Assembly: GCF_025449215.1 (NCBI RefSeq)
Contig: NZ_CP104900.1
Location: forward strand, 4,650,001-4,714,000
DNA from: Shewanella seohaensis
Lineage (GTDB): Bacteria; Pseudomonadota; Gammaproteobacteria; Enterobacterales; Shewanellaceae
DNA length: 64,000 nt
Reading direction: 5' to 3'
The notes under the pieces are model-generated. The model saw nothing but the letters and a program-made list of their open reading frames with translations, made no database searches and was not told the DNA's origin. Shown piece after piece: positions 9,461 through 19,207 of the stretch (the first letter of the stretch is position 1; each line of letters opens with the position of its first letter). Made by a program: the position numbers and the translations under genes.

Positions 9461-9664
9461 TTATTTAAACACGCAGTGTTTTGCGTAATCGGCGGCTTCG
9501 TTCGCCGTCCAATCGCCAGATGGTTTATCCTTCATTTGCTTACACCAAGCTTCACTGCCCACCTCTGGCGCACAGGCACTTAAGCCTGCGGTAAAGGCCA
9601 ACACTAGGGCGATAGCGCCTAATTTAGCGGTCGGTTTGGCAGTCATAGTTTTCAACAAAGACAT
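9461..9664 (-). CDS. DUF3012-family small lipoprotein
   Basis: A 67-residue protein with a lipoprotein signal (LAFTAGLSAC) and the conserved short core EVGSEAWCKQMKDKPSGDWT followed by EAADYAKHC that defines DUF3012. It should be anchored in the envelope; function unknown. I start at the ATG at 9664 because AAGGA lies 8 nt upstream; a 10-residue longer reading has no comparable site. Only 36 nt follow the upstream SpoIIAA-like gene on the same strand, so the two may be cotranscribed. Confidence 0.85.
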   Translation of the reverse strand: MSLLKTMTAKPTAKLGAIALVLAFTAGLSACAPEVGSEAWCKQMKDKPSGDWTANEAADYAKHCVFK

Positions 9665-9700
9665 AGTTAATTCCTTATAAGTAATACCCACCATGGGCCG

Positions 9701-10066
9701 TTAAAAAGTTGAACGTTTCGCAATCCAGTCGATAGCTTTGGCTTTTTGTTCTAAGGGGAACCAAGCCACTTCGCCCTGCATAAAGGGGCCGAGTAAACGC
9801 ACAGCGTTACCCACCCAATCTGGGCCACCAACAAATACTAAGGCTTCAAAATTAGGGAGTTGGACTTCGCCGCTGCCCGTTAGCGACTCAAATTCCCAGC
9901 CTTCGAGTAAGACGTCCGCCTCGATATACAGGCAAACTTGTCCCCAATCCTTGCGGTAACTCTTAATGGCCGGCTGTAAACGGGTCCGATAATCGGTTGA
10001 TGAGAGTCTACCACTGGCGAAAAGACTGATAACACCCTTAGCAATATCGGGGATTTGGCATAACAT
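9701..10066 (-). CDS. SpoIIAA-like (STAS-type) domain protein
   Basis: A 121-residue cytosolic protein with the alternating strand/helix pattern of the SpoIIAA-like family: a helical lead, VCLYIEADVLLEGWEFES, a helix, then FEALVFVGGPDWVGNAVRLL and a C-terminal VAWFPLEQKAKAIDWI. Related proteins bind lipids or act as anti-sigma antagonists, but no specific role can be given. The ATG at 10066 has GGAG 8 nt upstream and is preferred over the start at 10108. Confidence 0.75.
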   Translation of the reverse strand: MLCQIPDIAKGVISLFASGRLSSTDYRTRLQPAIKSYRKDWGQVCLYIEADVLLEGWEFESLTGSGEVQLPNFEALVFVGGPDWVGNAVRLLGPFMQGEVAWFPLEQKAKAIDWIAKRSTF

Positions 10067-10214
10067 AAAGGCACTCCGAAACGAGAACACTATTTTGCAA
10101 ACGGGCAAACACGCCTGCCCAGCAAGAATGCGCCGATGATAACAAATCTATTGAAAAGCCATAAGCAGTTATTGCTCGCTTCTCAAAGCAATTGGACAAA
10201 ACCCTAAGTCTGCC

Positions 10215-10628
10215 ATGATAAAAATCTCAAACCGTGTGGAACTTCCGGAAAATGAAATCGAGTGGCAATTTATCCGCTCAAGCGGCGCTGGCGGGCAGAA
10301 TGTAAATAAAGTCTCCACCGCCGCCCAATTGATTTTTGATATTAAAAACTCGTCATTACCCGAGTTTTATCAGCAGCGCCTGCTGCAAAAAGCCGATCAT
10401 CGGATTACCGCCAGTGGCAAAATCATTATCAAATGTCAGGCGAGCCGCAGCCAAGAGGCGAATCGGCAAACCGCATTGGAGCAATTTATCGCCCTAGTTG
10501 CCAGCGTGGCCGAAGTGCCCAAAAAACGCATTCCAACCCGCGCGACCAAAAGCAGCCAAACCAAACGCTTAGATGCGAAAAAACAACGTGGCGCCACTAA
10601 AGCCATGCGACAGATTAAGTTTGATTAA
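10215..10628 (+). CDS. arfB: Alternative ribosome-rescue factor ArfB (YaeJ)
   Basis: A 137-residue peptidyl-tRNA hydrolase related to release factors. The catalytic GGQ loop is at about residues 26-28 within SSGAGGQNVNKVSTAAQL. The C-terminal tail is strongly basic (RIPTRATKSSQTKRLDAKKQ) and in this family enters the empty mRNA channel of stalled ribosomes. Length and layout match E. coli YaeJ (140). Stands alone on the plus strand; the ribosome site is weak. Confidence 0.93.
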   Translation: MIKISNRVELPENEIEWQFIRSSGAGGQNVNKVSTAAQLIFDIKNSSLPEFYQQRLLQKADHRITASGKIIIKCQASRSQEANRQTALEQFIALVASVAEVPKKRIPTRATKSSQTKRLDAKKQRGATKAMRQIKFD

Positions 10629-10729
10629 CCCCGCCGACAGCGCGGTGACATTCATAATGCAAAATCCGCCCGAACAGGTTAAGTTAATGGCATTCAACCC
10701 GTTAAGGCATGTCGTAAAAGGAAAGCGTA

Positions 10730-11164
10730 ATGAATCATAAAGTTCTGCTCATCAATGGCCCCAATTTAAACCTCCTTGGCCGCCGTGAGCCCAGTGTTTA
10801 CGGTCATCAAACCTTAGCCGATATCGTTGCCATTTTGAGTGAACAAGCTCAAGCAGCAGGTGTTGAACTTGAGCATATTCAATCGAATGCCGAATTTGAA
10901 CTGATCAACGCTATCCATGCCACCGATGCGCAGATGATCATTATCAACCCCGCAGCCTTTACCCACACCAGTGTGGCCCTGCGTGACGCACTGCTTGGGG
11001 TAGATATTCCCTTCTTTGAAGTGCATTTATCCAATGTCCATGCCCGCGAGCCCTTCCGCCACCACTCCTATTTGTCCGATAAGGCCATTGGGGTAATTTG
11101 TGGTTTCGGCGCCCAAGGCTATGAGTTTGCCCTTGCGGCGGCGATTAAGAGATTGAAGGCATAA
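10730..11164 (+). CDS. aroQ: Type II 3-dehydroquinate dehydratase
   Basis: A 144-residue enzyme of the shikimate pathway that dehydrates 3-dehydroquinate to 3-dehydroshikimate. Typical segments are visible: [20 protein letters not shown] (catalytic Tyr), [29 protein letters not shown] and [17 protein letters not shown] with the catalytic His. AGGAAAG precedes the ATG. It is followed after 34 nt by an AccB-like gene, the order seen in aroQ-accB-accC operons, but here accC is missing. Confidence 0.95.
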   Translation: MNHKVLLINGPNLNLLGRREPSVYGHQTLADIVAILSEQAQAAGVELEHIQSNAEFELINAIHATDAQMIIINPAAFTHTSVALRDALLGVDIPFFEVHLSNVHAREPFRHHSYLSDKAIGVICGFGAQGYEFALAAAIKRLKA

Positions 11165-11198
11165 ACGCGATTAGCGTGAGTACAGGGAGCCACAAGCC

Positions 11199-11654
11199 AT
11201 GGCGGTTGACCTTCGAAAGATCAAAAAACTGATTGAATTAGTGCAGGAATCTGGGATTGCAGAACTGGCGATTACCGAAGGGGAAGAGTCTATTCGCATC
11301 ACCCGCTACGGCCCGCATCCCACAAGCGCACCTGAAGGCGCGCACAATCCTGCGCCCTCTTCTGCACTCACGCCAAAGCCAGCCAAAGCCCGTGACGCCC
11401 TGCCTGTGATTGAAGGTTTTGTGCAGCTATCGCCCATGGTCGGCACCTTCCATGCTTCGCAAGGCCAAACCGAAGTGCCCTTGGTGCGTGTGGGTCAAAG
11501 TGTGGCCCGCGGCGACACGCTTTGCATTATCGAAGCCATGCGAATGCAAAATCCCATCGAGGCCGAGCGTGACGGTATAGTCGGCGCTATTTGGGTGAAA
11601 GACGGAGACGAGGTCGCCTTCGACCAGCCGCTGTTCACTCTTATCGAAACCTAG
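11199..11654 (+). CDS. AccB-like biotin carboxyl carrier protein lacking the biotinyl lysine
   Basis: A 151-residue protein that aligns end to end with the biotin carboxyl carrier subunit of acetyl-CoA carboxylase: N-terminal DLRKIKKLIELVQESGIAEL, an Ala/Pro-rich linker (about 40-65), then the biotinyl domain (SPMVGTFH ... VGQSVARGDTLCIIEAM). The normal EAMKM site reads EAMRM (Arg115, codon CGA), so the lysine that receives biotin is absent. The thumb region is kept but altered. accC does not follow; an SDR does. It probably is not the working AccB of the cell. It could be a degenerate duplicate or a non-biotinylated regulatory paralogue. Ribosome site AGGGAG. Confidence 0.85.
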   Translation: MAVDLRKIKKLIELVQESGIAELAITEGEESIRITRYGPHPTSAPEGAHNPAPSSALTPKPAKARDALPVIEGFVQLSPMVGTFHASQGQTEVPLVRVGQSVARGDTLCIIEAMRMQNPIEAERDGIVGAIWVKDGDEVAFDQPLFTLIET

Positions 11655-11681
11655 ACTTCGAAATAGAATTTAGAGGTAAAG

Positions 11682-12359
11682 ATGATACTGATTACTGGCG
11701 CAAGCAGTGGCTTAGGCGCAGCATTAGCCGCCCTATATGCCAAGGATAACCAAGCACTTACACTGACGGGACGCGATGCCAACCGTCTTCATACTGTGGC
11801 TAATGCCCTCAGCCCATTTTCGAATCAAAGCATTAGCGCCATCAGTGCCAATTTAGCAGACGAAGCGAGTGTCGAAGCGCTATTCGATGGCCTCACCGAT
11901 ACTCCCAACACGGTTATCCACTGCGCTGGCAGTGGTTACTTTGGCGCACTGGAAACCCAAGGCACGAGTGAAATCCAAGCACTGCTAAATAACAATGTTA
12001 CTTCGACGATTCTGCTGGTACGTGAATTGGTGAAACGCTATAAGCAGCAAGCGGTTAAGGTGGTGATCGTTATGTCCACCGCCGCCCTCGCCGCCAAAGC
12101 GGGTGAATCGACCTACTGCGCCGCCAAGTGGGCGGTGCGGGGCTTTATCGAATCGGTACGTTTGGAGCTCAAGCAAAGTCCAATGAAGTTGATTGCGGTT
12201 TATCCCGGCGGTATGGATACCGGCTTTTGGCCAAGCAGTGGTAAGAGTCTAGATACCTCAAGCTTTATGTCCGCCGATGAGGCCGCAGGCATGCTAAAAC
12301 AAGCACTGCTCGCCACTGAACATGGTTATATCGCCGATATCACCATACAAAGAGGTTAA
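11682..12359 (+). CDS. Short-chain dehydrogenase/reductase (SDR)
   Basis: A 225-residue classical SDR: nucleotide-binding TGASSGLG near the N-terminus (residues 5-12), NN motif near 104, catalytic Ser132, Tyr145 and Lys149 (STYCAAK). It should use NAD(P)(H) to oxidise or reduce an unidentified carbonyl/alcohol. GAGG lies just before the ATG. It follows the AccB-like gene by 27 nt and is likely cotranscribed with it, in the place where accC would be expected. Confidence 0.88.
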   Translation: MILITGASSGLGAALAALYAKDNQALTLTGRDANRLHTVANALSPFSNQSISAISANLADEASVEALFDGLTDTPNTVIHCAGSGYFGALETQGTSEIQALLNNNVTSTILLVRELVKRYKQQAVKVVIVMSTAALAAKAGESTYCAAKWAVRGFIESVRLELKQSPMKLIAVYPGGMDTGFWPSSGKSLDTSSFMSADEAAGMLKQALLATEHGYIADITIQRG

Positions 12360-12375
12360 GAAGTTTACTTAAAGG

Positions 12376-12399
12376 CGGCGCAGATATAGATCTGCGCCG
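12376..12399. terminator. Hairpin between convergent SDR and MFS genes
   Basis: A perfect 10-bp stem CGGCGCAGAT / ATCTGCGCCG with loop ATAG lies between two convergent stop codons. No T-run follows on either strand, so termination efficiency is uncertain. Confidence 0.5.
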
Positions 12400-12410
12400 T
12401 CATGGTCAGC

Positions 12411-13622
12411 TTAATCAATGCAGTTTGCAGTACAAAGATTGTCAGCGCGGCGACTCTCCCTATGGGTTAACCACCACATAACTAAACCACCGAGGGATAA
12501 CAGCGCTGCGGCATAGCCAGTCGCGGCGATGCCTTGGCCTGATAAGATCACTAAGCTGCCAACCCAAGGGCCAATCGCATTGGCAAGGTTAAAGGCACAT
12601 TGTACTAAAGCGCCCGTCATGGCCTGCCCATCCGGGGCCACATCCATTAATCGCGCCTGTACTATGGTTGCCAGACCAATCCCCGAACCTACAAAGAATA
12701 CAATCGGCATTAATGCCCAATAAGATCCCGTCAAACTCGGATACAGTGCCAACACTAAGGTGCTTAACACCAGCGACCAAAATGCCGCCGCCAGCGCCGA
12801 CTTATCCGCCGCCCAGCCACAGACTAAGGTGCCCAAGGTGGCGCCAATCCCAAAGACCGCCATCATCACCGGGATTTTAAAGGGCTCGACCTGAGTGACT
12901 TGGATCAGCGTCTCGGCCAGATAGGTATACACACAGAAAATCCCGCCAAAACCGATAGCCGCAATGCCGAGCGTGAGCCAAACTTCACGGTTCTTCAGGG
13001 TTTGCAGCTCTTTTTTCGGGCTGGCATTTTGCGGTACGGCGACATTCGGCGCGAGAAAATACAGCATCACGGCAGTCACGGCGGCAATAATCGCCACTAT
13101 GCCGATACCAGAGCGCCAACCGACGGTTTGTCCCATCCAAGTCGCGAAGGGCACACCAACGATAGTGGCTAAGGTTAAGCCGATAATCACCCGAGAAACC
13201 GCTCGAGCCTTCATCTCGGGAGGCACTAATGACGCCGCCAGTAACATAGCCACCCCAAAGTAAGCCCCATGGGGCAAGCCACTTAAAAAGCGGAAAAAGA
13301 CTAACCAATTCAAGCTGGGTGCTAGGGCGCTTAAGCCATTGGCAACCGCCATCATGGCGGCCAAGGCGATTAACAGCGTGCGCCGCTTAATCCTCACCCC
13401 CAGCACCATAATAATCGGCGAGCCCACCACCACCCCAAGGGCATAGGCACTGATGGCATAACTCACATGGGCGACATCAACACTTAAATCGCTGGCGATA
13501 TAAGGCACTAAGGTCATAGCGGCAAATTCTGTGGTGCCTAAGGCAAAGGTGCCTAATGCCAAGGCGAGTAACACCCAAAGCGCGCTGCTTTGAGCCTGAG
13601 TCTGGGGTTGAACTGCTTGCAA
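12411..13622 (-). CDS. MFS transporter, DHA1 (AraJ/Bcr-like) family
   Basis: A 403-residue protein with about twelve membrane helices and the DHA1 signatures: LGTTEFAAMTLVPYIASDL in helix 1, GVRIKRRTLL in loop 2-3, and FFRFLSGLPHGAYFGVAM in helix 4. A drug or sugar exporter is likely; the substrate cannot be read from sequence. The start is TTG at 13622 with GGAG 7 nt upstream. No regulator is adjacent. Confidence 0.88.
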   Translation of the reverse strand: MQAVQPQTQAQSSALWVLLALALGTFALGTTEFAAMTLVPYIASDLSVDVAHVSYAISAYALGVVVGSPIIMVLGVRIKRRTLLIALAAMMAVANGLSALAPSLNWLVFFRFLSGLPHGAYFGVAMLLAASLVPPEMKARAVSRVIIGLTLATIVGVPFATWMGQTVGWRSGIGIVAIIAAVTAVMLYFLAPNVAVPQNASPKKELQTLKNREVWLTLGIAAIGFGGIFCVYTYLAETLIQVTQVEPFKIPVMMAVFGIGATLGTLVCGWAADKSALAAAFWSLVLSTLVLALYPSLTGSYWALMPIVFFVGSGIGLATIVQARLMDVAPDGQAMTGALVQCAFNLANAIGPWVGSLVILSGQGIAATGYAAALLSLGGLVMWWLTHRESRRADNLCTANCID

Positions 13623-13671
13623 ACGATTTCTCCGCGATTCTATAAAACGACAACTGGCTAAGAAAAAAATA

Positions 13672-13690
13672 GGAGCCCACTCGGGGCTCC
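13672..13690 (-). terminator. Intrinsic terminator of the His/Gly-rich protein gene
   Basis: Stem GGAGCCC / GGGCTCC with a 5-nt loop, followed on the minus strand by a run of seven T's. It lies directly downstream of the minus-strand gene ending at 13714. Confidence 0.8.
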
Positions 13691-13713
13691 CGTCGATAAG
13701 GCCTAAAACAATA

Positions 13714-14472
13714 TTACTTCACTAACTGTTCTTGATAGGTTTGGCTATTCCAATCGAAGGCGTAAAGCGTACCTTGCCACTCATATAAGGTACGGCCATC
13801 CTGTTGCACTATTCTGGCATTGCTCGGCAGGCTCGACACACTGCGCGCCGCCCGTGCACGGGGCACATTGGCAATTTGCTCCGCCGAGGCTGATGATGCC
13901 CTAGCCGTCGATGCACCTGTCTGTGATATCACAGTCGCACTATTCGTTGGCATATTCGACACCATACGGCCTTCGCTCGGCGAATATTGCATACTCGTTG
14001 TGACTCGCACAGGGGGCGAAACCGCCACTGGCGTATCATCATAGGCCATAGGAATAGACAAGCCTATGCCCGAATAGGGTGAATTCCAATAACGCGAGCC
14101 ATTCCAGCCCCAATCGTTCCAACCGTTATTGTTCCAACCATAGCCGAGATTCCAACCCGTGCCCCAACCCGTCGCTAAGCCGACACCTAGGCCCAATCCC
14201 CACGGATAATAAGGACGATAATGGCGATGGCTATCCCCATGTTTATGGTGATTATTGTAGTGATTATCGTGGCGACCATGACTCTCGCTATGGCGATCAT
14301 TGCCGCGATCGCGCGCCGCCGCCAGATTCGGCACGGCTAAACTGCAAATCAGTAAGGCGCCCAGTAAGGACAAGGCAAAGCTTGGTTTATGCCAAGGCTC
14401 AGCCGACTTAGGTAAGCAAACTGATTGAAGTTGAAGATATTTATCTTTAACAAGGCATGGAGAGAGTGTCAT
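13714..14472 (-). CDS. His/Gly/Asn-rich exported protein of unknown function
   Basis: A 252-residue protein with a signal-like hydrophobic segment (ALSLLGALLICSLAVPNLAAA), a His/Asp/Asn-rich stretch (HSESHGRHDNHYNNHHKHGD), a Gly/Trp/Asn-rich region (GLGLGVGLATGWGTGWN) and a C-terminal SH3-like strand set (GRTLYEWQGTLYAFDWNSQT). The combination resembles small envelope proteins of the DUF6515 type. The histidines could bind metal, but this is only inference. The ATG at 14472 has GAGG upstream and is preferred to the one at 14502. It is divergent from ubiD. Confidence 0.75.
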   Translation of the reverse strand: MTLSPCLVKDKYLQLQSVCLPKSAEPWHKPSFALSLLGALLICSLAVPNLAAARDRGNDRHSESHGRHDNHYNNHHKHGDSHRHYRPYYPWGLGLGVGLATGWGTGWNLGYGWNNNGWNDWGWNGSRYWNSPYSGIGLSIPMAYDDTPVAVSPPVRVTTSMQYSPSEGRMVSNMPTNSATVISQTGASTARASSASAEQIANVPRARAARSVSSLPSNARIVQQDGRTLYEWQGTLYAFDWNSQTYQEQLVK

Positions 14473-14630
14473 ATAAACCTCGAAATACCGGGCGCTGGTC
14501 AAATAAACATCGACCTAGGACAAGCATTTTACGCTTCCAAAGCTGGAAGATCACTGAATAGGTTAACCCTAAAACAGAAAAATGCTATAGTGCGCGCCAC
14601 ACGGATTTCCACTGCAGAGGCTATTTCCAC

Positions 14631-16112
14631 ATGAGTTTTAAGGATTTACGCAGTTTTATCGATCATCTGGAAACCAATGGCGAACTCAAACGCATTAGCT
14701 ACCCCGTTGATCCTCATTTAGAAATGACAGAGATCGCCGATCGCGTTCTACGCGCCAAAGGCCCTGCACTCCTATTCGAAAATCCAACGAATCATTCAAT
14801 GCCAGTGCTGGCCAACCTCTTTGGCACCCCTAAACGCGTAGCTATGGCCCTGGGCAAAGAAGACCCGCTAGCCCTGCGCGATGTGGGCGAGCTGCTGGCG
14901 TTTTTAAAAGAACCCGAGCCACCACGCGGCTTTAAAGATGCCATTTCCAAGATCCCCATGTTCAAACAAGCCCTGAATATGCCCCCTAAGACGGTGCGTA
15001 ATCCCGCCTGTCAGCAAGTGGTAAAAACGGGCGATGAAGTCGATTTAACTCAGTTGCCGATTCAGCATTGCTGGCCGGGCGATGTCGCACCTTTGGTCAC
15101 TTGGGGTTTAACCATTACCAAAGGTCCGCGTAAGAGTCGCCAAAACCTTGGGATCTACCGTCAGCAGCTGCTCGGCAAGAATAAACTCATTATGCGCTGG
15201 CTGTCCCACCGTGGTGGCGCCCTCGACTTTGCCGATTTTAAAGAGCAATTCCCCGGCGAACGTTACCCAGTGGTGGTAGCCTTAGGCTCTGATCCTGTGA
15301 CCATTTTAGGCGCGGTCACCCCAGTGCCCGATGCCATGAGCGAATACGCCTTTGCAGGATTGCTGCGCGGCGAGCGCACCGAAGTCTGCAAGGCATTAAG
15401 CTGTGATTTAGAAGTGCCTGCCAGCAGCGAGATCATCCTCGAAGGCTATATCGATCCCGACGAAATGGCCGAAGAAGGCCCCTACGGCGACCACACGGGT
15501 TACTACAACGAGACGGATAAATTCCCTGTCTTTACCGTGACCCATATTACCCACCGTAAGGATCCGATTTACCACAGCACCTACACAGGCCGTCCACCGG
15601 ATGAACCCGCCATGTTAGGTGTGGCACTCAACGAAGTGTTTGTGCCGATTTTGCGTAAGCAATATCCTGAAATTATTGATTTTTACCTGCCGCCCGAAGG
15701 TTGCTCCTATCGGATGGCGGTGATCTCGATTCGTAAACAATACCCCGGCCATGCGAAACGGGTAATGATGGGCGCATGGTCCTTCCTGCGCCAATTTATG
15801 TATACCAAGTTTATTGTGGTGGTCGACGACGATGTGAATTGCCGCGACTGGAACGATGTGATTTGGGCCATTACCACCCGTATGGACCCTAAGCGCGATA
15901 CCGTGATGATCGATAACACGCCTATCGATTACCTCGACTTTGCCTCCCCCGTAGCGGGCCTCGGCTCCAAAATGGGCCTCGATGCGACTAATAAGTGGGA
16001 AGGCGAAACTAACCGTGAATGGGGCACACCGATCGTGATGGATCCTAAGGTTAAGCAAAAGATCGACTCAATCTGGGATGAGTTAGGCATAGACGACAGC
16101 CCAACCCTATAA
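14631..16112 (+). CDS. ubiD: 4-hydroxy-3-polyprenylbenzoate decarboxylase UbiD
   Basis: A 493-residue prenylated-FMN-dependent decarboxylase of ubiquinone synthesis; E. coli UbiD is of nearly equal length. It starts [20 protein letters not shown] and keeps the family core: the prFMN/metal binding region ([20 protein letters not shown]), the catalytic acidic segment ([20 protein letters not shown]) and the HHG-like C-terminal part. It acts in the cytosol with UbiX, which is not in the window. fre follows after 110 nt, the same ubiD-fre pairing seen in enterobacteria. Confidence 0.96.
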   Translation: MSFKDLRSFIDHLETNGELKRISYPVDPHLEMTEIADRVLRAKGPALLFENPTNHSMPVLANLFGTPKRVAMALGKEDPLALRDVGELLAFLKEPEPPRGFKDAISKIPMFKQALNMPPKTVRNPACQQVVKTGDEVDLTQLPIQHCWPGDVAPLVTWGLTITKGPRKSRQNLGIYRQQLLGKNKLIMRWLSHRGGALDFADFKEQFPGERYPVVVALGSDPVTILGAVTPVPDAMSEYAFAGLLRGERTEVCKALSCDLEVPASSEIILEGYIDPDEMAEEGPYGDHTGYYNETDKFPVFTVTHITHRKDPIYHSTYTGRPPDEPAMLGVALNEVFVPILRKQYPEIIDFYLPPEGCSYRMAVISIRKQYPGHAKRVMMGAWSFLRQFMYTKFIVVVDDDVNCRDWNDVIWAITTRMDPKRDTVMIDNTPIDYLDFASPVAGLGSKMGLDATNKWEGETNREWGTPIVMDPKVKQKIDSIWDELGIDDSPTL

Positions 16113-16222
16113 TTCAGCTTAAGCACGACTCTCGTACCCACTTAAGCCAAGAGAATAGGCCGCCAGCGGCCTTAATGTGACACCTAACGACAACAAATGA
16201 TGAAAGGTGCAAAGGAAGTTTG

Positions 16223-16920
16223 ATGAAAACCATACGTTGTAAGATAGAGAAAGTAACCCCCTTTAACGACGCCGTGTATCAGGTGTGGTTAAAGCCCGAC
16301 ACCCCTTTGAGTTTCAAGCGGGACAATACCTGTGTGTTGTGATGGGTGAAAAAGATAAACGTCCCTTCTCTATCGCGTCCGCCCCCAATGCCGAAGTGAT
16401 TGAGCTTCATATTGGCGCGGCCGTTAGCGAAAGCTATCCAATGCAAGTGGTTGAAAAATTGCGTAATAGCACGCATATCGACATCGAAGCTCCCGGCGGC
16501 GAAGCCCACTTACGCCACGACAGCCAGCGCCCACGTCTATTGATCGCCGGTGGCACTGGCTTCTCGTACATTAAGAGTATTGTCGAGCAACAAATCGCCC
16601 TCGACCAACAGGTCGAAACCACCCTCTACTGGGGTTGCCGTACCCAAGATGCGATGTACTACGAAAGCATCGCCCGCCAATGGCACGACGCTCACCCTTG
16701 GTTACACTTTGTGCCCGTTGTGGAAGAAGCTCCAGCTAACTGGCAGGGTAAAACCGCTAACCTGCTCGCGCAAATCAAGCAAGATTTTGTCAGCCTAAAC
16801 GGCTATGACATTTATATCGCAGGTCGTTTCGATATGGTTGGCGCCGCCCGCGAAATCTTCCGCGAAATGGGTGTCGATGAAGCCCATCTCTACGGCGATG
16901 CCTTCGCGTTTATCAAATAA
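16223..16920 (+). CDS. fre: NAD(P)H-flavin reductase Fre, frameshifted as given
   Basis: Full-length Fre (232 residues once repaired; E. coli 233) reduces free flavins with NAD(P)H. The start is the ATG at 16223 after AAGGAAG, giving MKTIRCKIEKVTPFNDAVYQ. The frame breaks in the C4T3 tract 16302-16308; one more C or T joins it to FEFQAGQYLCVVMGEKDKRP with the flavin-binding RPFSIAS. The NAD-binding GGTGFSYIKSI and the C-terminal GDAFAF are intact. Without repair, the reading stops after about 38 residues, and only a truncated version could start at 16285. Since the rest is perfectly conserved, a sequencing error is more likely than a true pseudogene. Confidence 0.9.
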
Positions 16921-16978
16921 CGCGTTGATGTGTGAGTTTGGCTGAGTAACCTTTGCCAACATAGGCTCAAACAATAAC

Positions 16979-17007
16979 CCCCAGTTTTTACTGGGGTTTT
17001 GTTTTTT
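16979..17007 (+). terminator. Intrinsic terminator after fre
   Basis: Stem CCCCAGT / ACTGGGG with loop TTTT, followed by TTTTGTTTTTT. It lies 58 nt past the fre stop and ends the ubiD-fre unit. Confidence 0.88.
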
Positions 17008-17040
17008 AGCGCAACTTGATTAACTGTAAGGATTAAGCAC

Positions 17041-17103
17041 TGTCATTCCAGTGACACGCAGCGAGTACATCCATGTATGCTCGACGGCGGCATCCATGCC
17101 GCC
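17041..17103. repeat. REP-like hairpin element between fre and the ankyrin-like gene
   Basis: A compact set of palindromes: TGTCA TTCCAG TGACA (17041-17056), GTACATCCATGTATGC-type imperfect hairpin, and GGCGGCAT CC ATGCCGCC (17086-17103). The composition and setting look like an intergenic repeat unit, but only one copy is recognisable in this window, so the repeat nature is inferred. The rest of 16921-17297 holds the terminator and an AT-rich leader for the next gene. Confidence 0.4.
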
Positions 17104-17297
17104 AACGGTCACTTTCATGCCAATGCTTAATCTCTCCATCCCTTACCAAATCTTCATTCTATTTTTTACAACCACACATCAAATGATGTTAACCATCGCT
17201 GACTAAATAAAATGTCATATTACGACGAACTCCGGTGATATTATCCCCTTATAAAACATCATTATAATTCTATGCTCGTTTTAAGGATTGAAACAAA

Positions 17298-19207
17298 ATG
17301 AAGAAGTACCTTGTCGCTTTACTCGCCTGTATTGCCGCGCTATTTTGGTTTACCCAAAAAAACTCTAACAGCTCATCGCATTCCAATGACAAGATAAAAA
17401 CAGCCCAGCCCTCAACCTCGTCTTCATCCGCAACACTTGAGAAAGAAGTCGCCCACAAAAAACTGAAGGCTCCTAACAACTACTATAGTTGTCAGCAACT
17501 TATCACATCGGAAAAAGAAACACGTTGGAATTGGGCTAGAAAACAAGAATGGGATCAATGGTTAGACAAAGGGTATTCTATCGATGAGATTACATTGGCT
17601 ATAGATCACTTTTTAAATTCTAATTTCGCGGCTAATTGGCGGGCAAAGCAGCTCAAAAAGACTCAAAACTTAATCAGCAGAATCAAAGTTTAGCTGAACA
17701 AGTAAAGGCTTTAGTGCCTGATCTCCCCTCGTCTGTACGAATCGAGAGAAGCATACCTCAATCTCAAATAGAAAATATTGCCACACTCACTCAAGCTGAC
17801 GCACTAGCACTCATTAAAGAAACGAAGCTCAGCATCGATGATGTTGATTGGTTGATTAAACAAGATTCACTTAGCCAGCAATTATTGTCACAAGCCATTG
17901 AAAAAATTGATAACACAGATGAGATTATAGGATTCGGAATCCAAGAGAATGAAACTCTACATCTTATCGATACCGCAGCCTACTATGGCAGGGATCAAAT
18001 CGTAACCGCTCTGCTAGAAAAGAACAGTGTTCTCAGTGATGATGCATACCTAGGCACAACCATGGATTATGCCCTTGCTCGTCTGGATTACTATTTCCAA
18101 ATGAATATTCCATTAGAAGATGACTTAATTGTACGACAAGTCAAAATAATTAAAGCGCTTCACGGACTAAATAGCACTGCCAACTTTAGCATTCAGTCAG
18201 ATCAAAAAGCCGTGGGTTTCTTTCCTCGCCATATTTATAGCTTCGATGCACAACAAATAACAAATTTACAGCAAATGTATGGCCTCACACTCACAGATAT
18301 ACTCCCTAAAAAAGTATTAACTTTTAATCCTAACTCCCCTTTATTAAAAGAACTTAACGCCAATTTTGCACAACTAGATGCAAACAGTCCTACACCTGAA
18401 GCAGTTGCAGATTGCCAGTCATTCGTTCACAAAATAGATTCTCAATGGCAGCCACGTAGTCTTTCTTACTTTATCGATAAACTAACCAAAGAGGGCAAAG
18501 AGGTCACAGCCACCCATCTCCATCAAATTGATCCAGCATTAGCTGATTGCTTTAACTATCAACAATGGCAACCTCTTTCTAGACGGCAAAGTGGCGATCA
18601 CAACTTAGACAGCGCTATATACAAGCTTGCGGCTCAGAATAACATCAATGAAGCCATTAAAATGGTTGAGGACGCGCAGTTAGAAGAGAATGTAAATCGT
18701 GAATTTTTCTATCAACTATTAGGTTATAACCCCAAGTATTTCACTGAGTTACAACTCAGCAAATTACGTCAAGAAACATTCGACTACGATGCCTTGTATC
18801 GCATGGCAAATTCCAAAACGATTTCCCTTATGACCGAAGGTTTGGATATCGATAAGCTAGATTATACGGGTAAAAGTTGGCTCGACATTGCGATAGTGAA
18901 TCGCGATCTTCCACTGCTAAATTATCTGGTTAATCAGCATATTAGCTATCCACATAGGGAAAGCGGACGAGATCCACTGTATCTGTTATTGGAGACTAGC
19001 CATTACGAATTTAACCCTGAGCATCTATTGGAGTACTTATCCTTACTAATGGTACTTGAACCCAAGGTCTACCCTCATCATCAACGTTTAATGTCATTGA
19101 TACGTTTGAAGTTCCCTGAGTCATACACTCAAATCATCAACCAATTCCCAACGTTAATCGCAAAAGAGGACACACCACTGCCACCTGCTGTGTGCCTTAA
19201 TTATTAA
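17298..19207 (+). CDS. Membrane-anchored or secreted protein with ankyrin-like repeats, frameshifted as given
   Basis: As given there are two overlapping readings, 17298-17693 and 17636-19207. Adding one A in the A5 run 17655-17659 fuses them into one 636-residue protein through AKQLKKDSKLNQQNQ. It starts with a signal/anchor (MKKYLVALLACIAALFWF), then a Ser/Thr-rich linker and a helical body. Two stretches resemble ankyrin helices (LIDTAAYYGRDQIVTALLEK and WLDIAIVNRDLPLLNYLVNQ). No family is recognised and the function is unknown. The gene is visibly more AT-rich than its neighbours, which may indicate acquisition, but it carries no mobile-element signs. Confidence 0.7.

Noticed and set aside
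11655..12359. A degenerate accC after the AccB-like gene
   Set aside because: The following gene is a complete SDR with an intact TGASSGLG and YxxxK; no biotin-carboxylase motif remains.
13714..14411. Plus-strand readings opposite the His/Gly-rich protein gene (13820-14044, 14079-14411)
   Set aside because: Composition mirrors the opposite gene's repeats; there is no ribosome site and no recognisable domain.
17041..17103. tRNA-like fold in the hairpin cluster after fre
   Set aside because: No cloverleaf, no TTCGA arm and no CCA-end; only simple palindromes.
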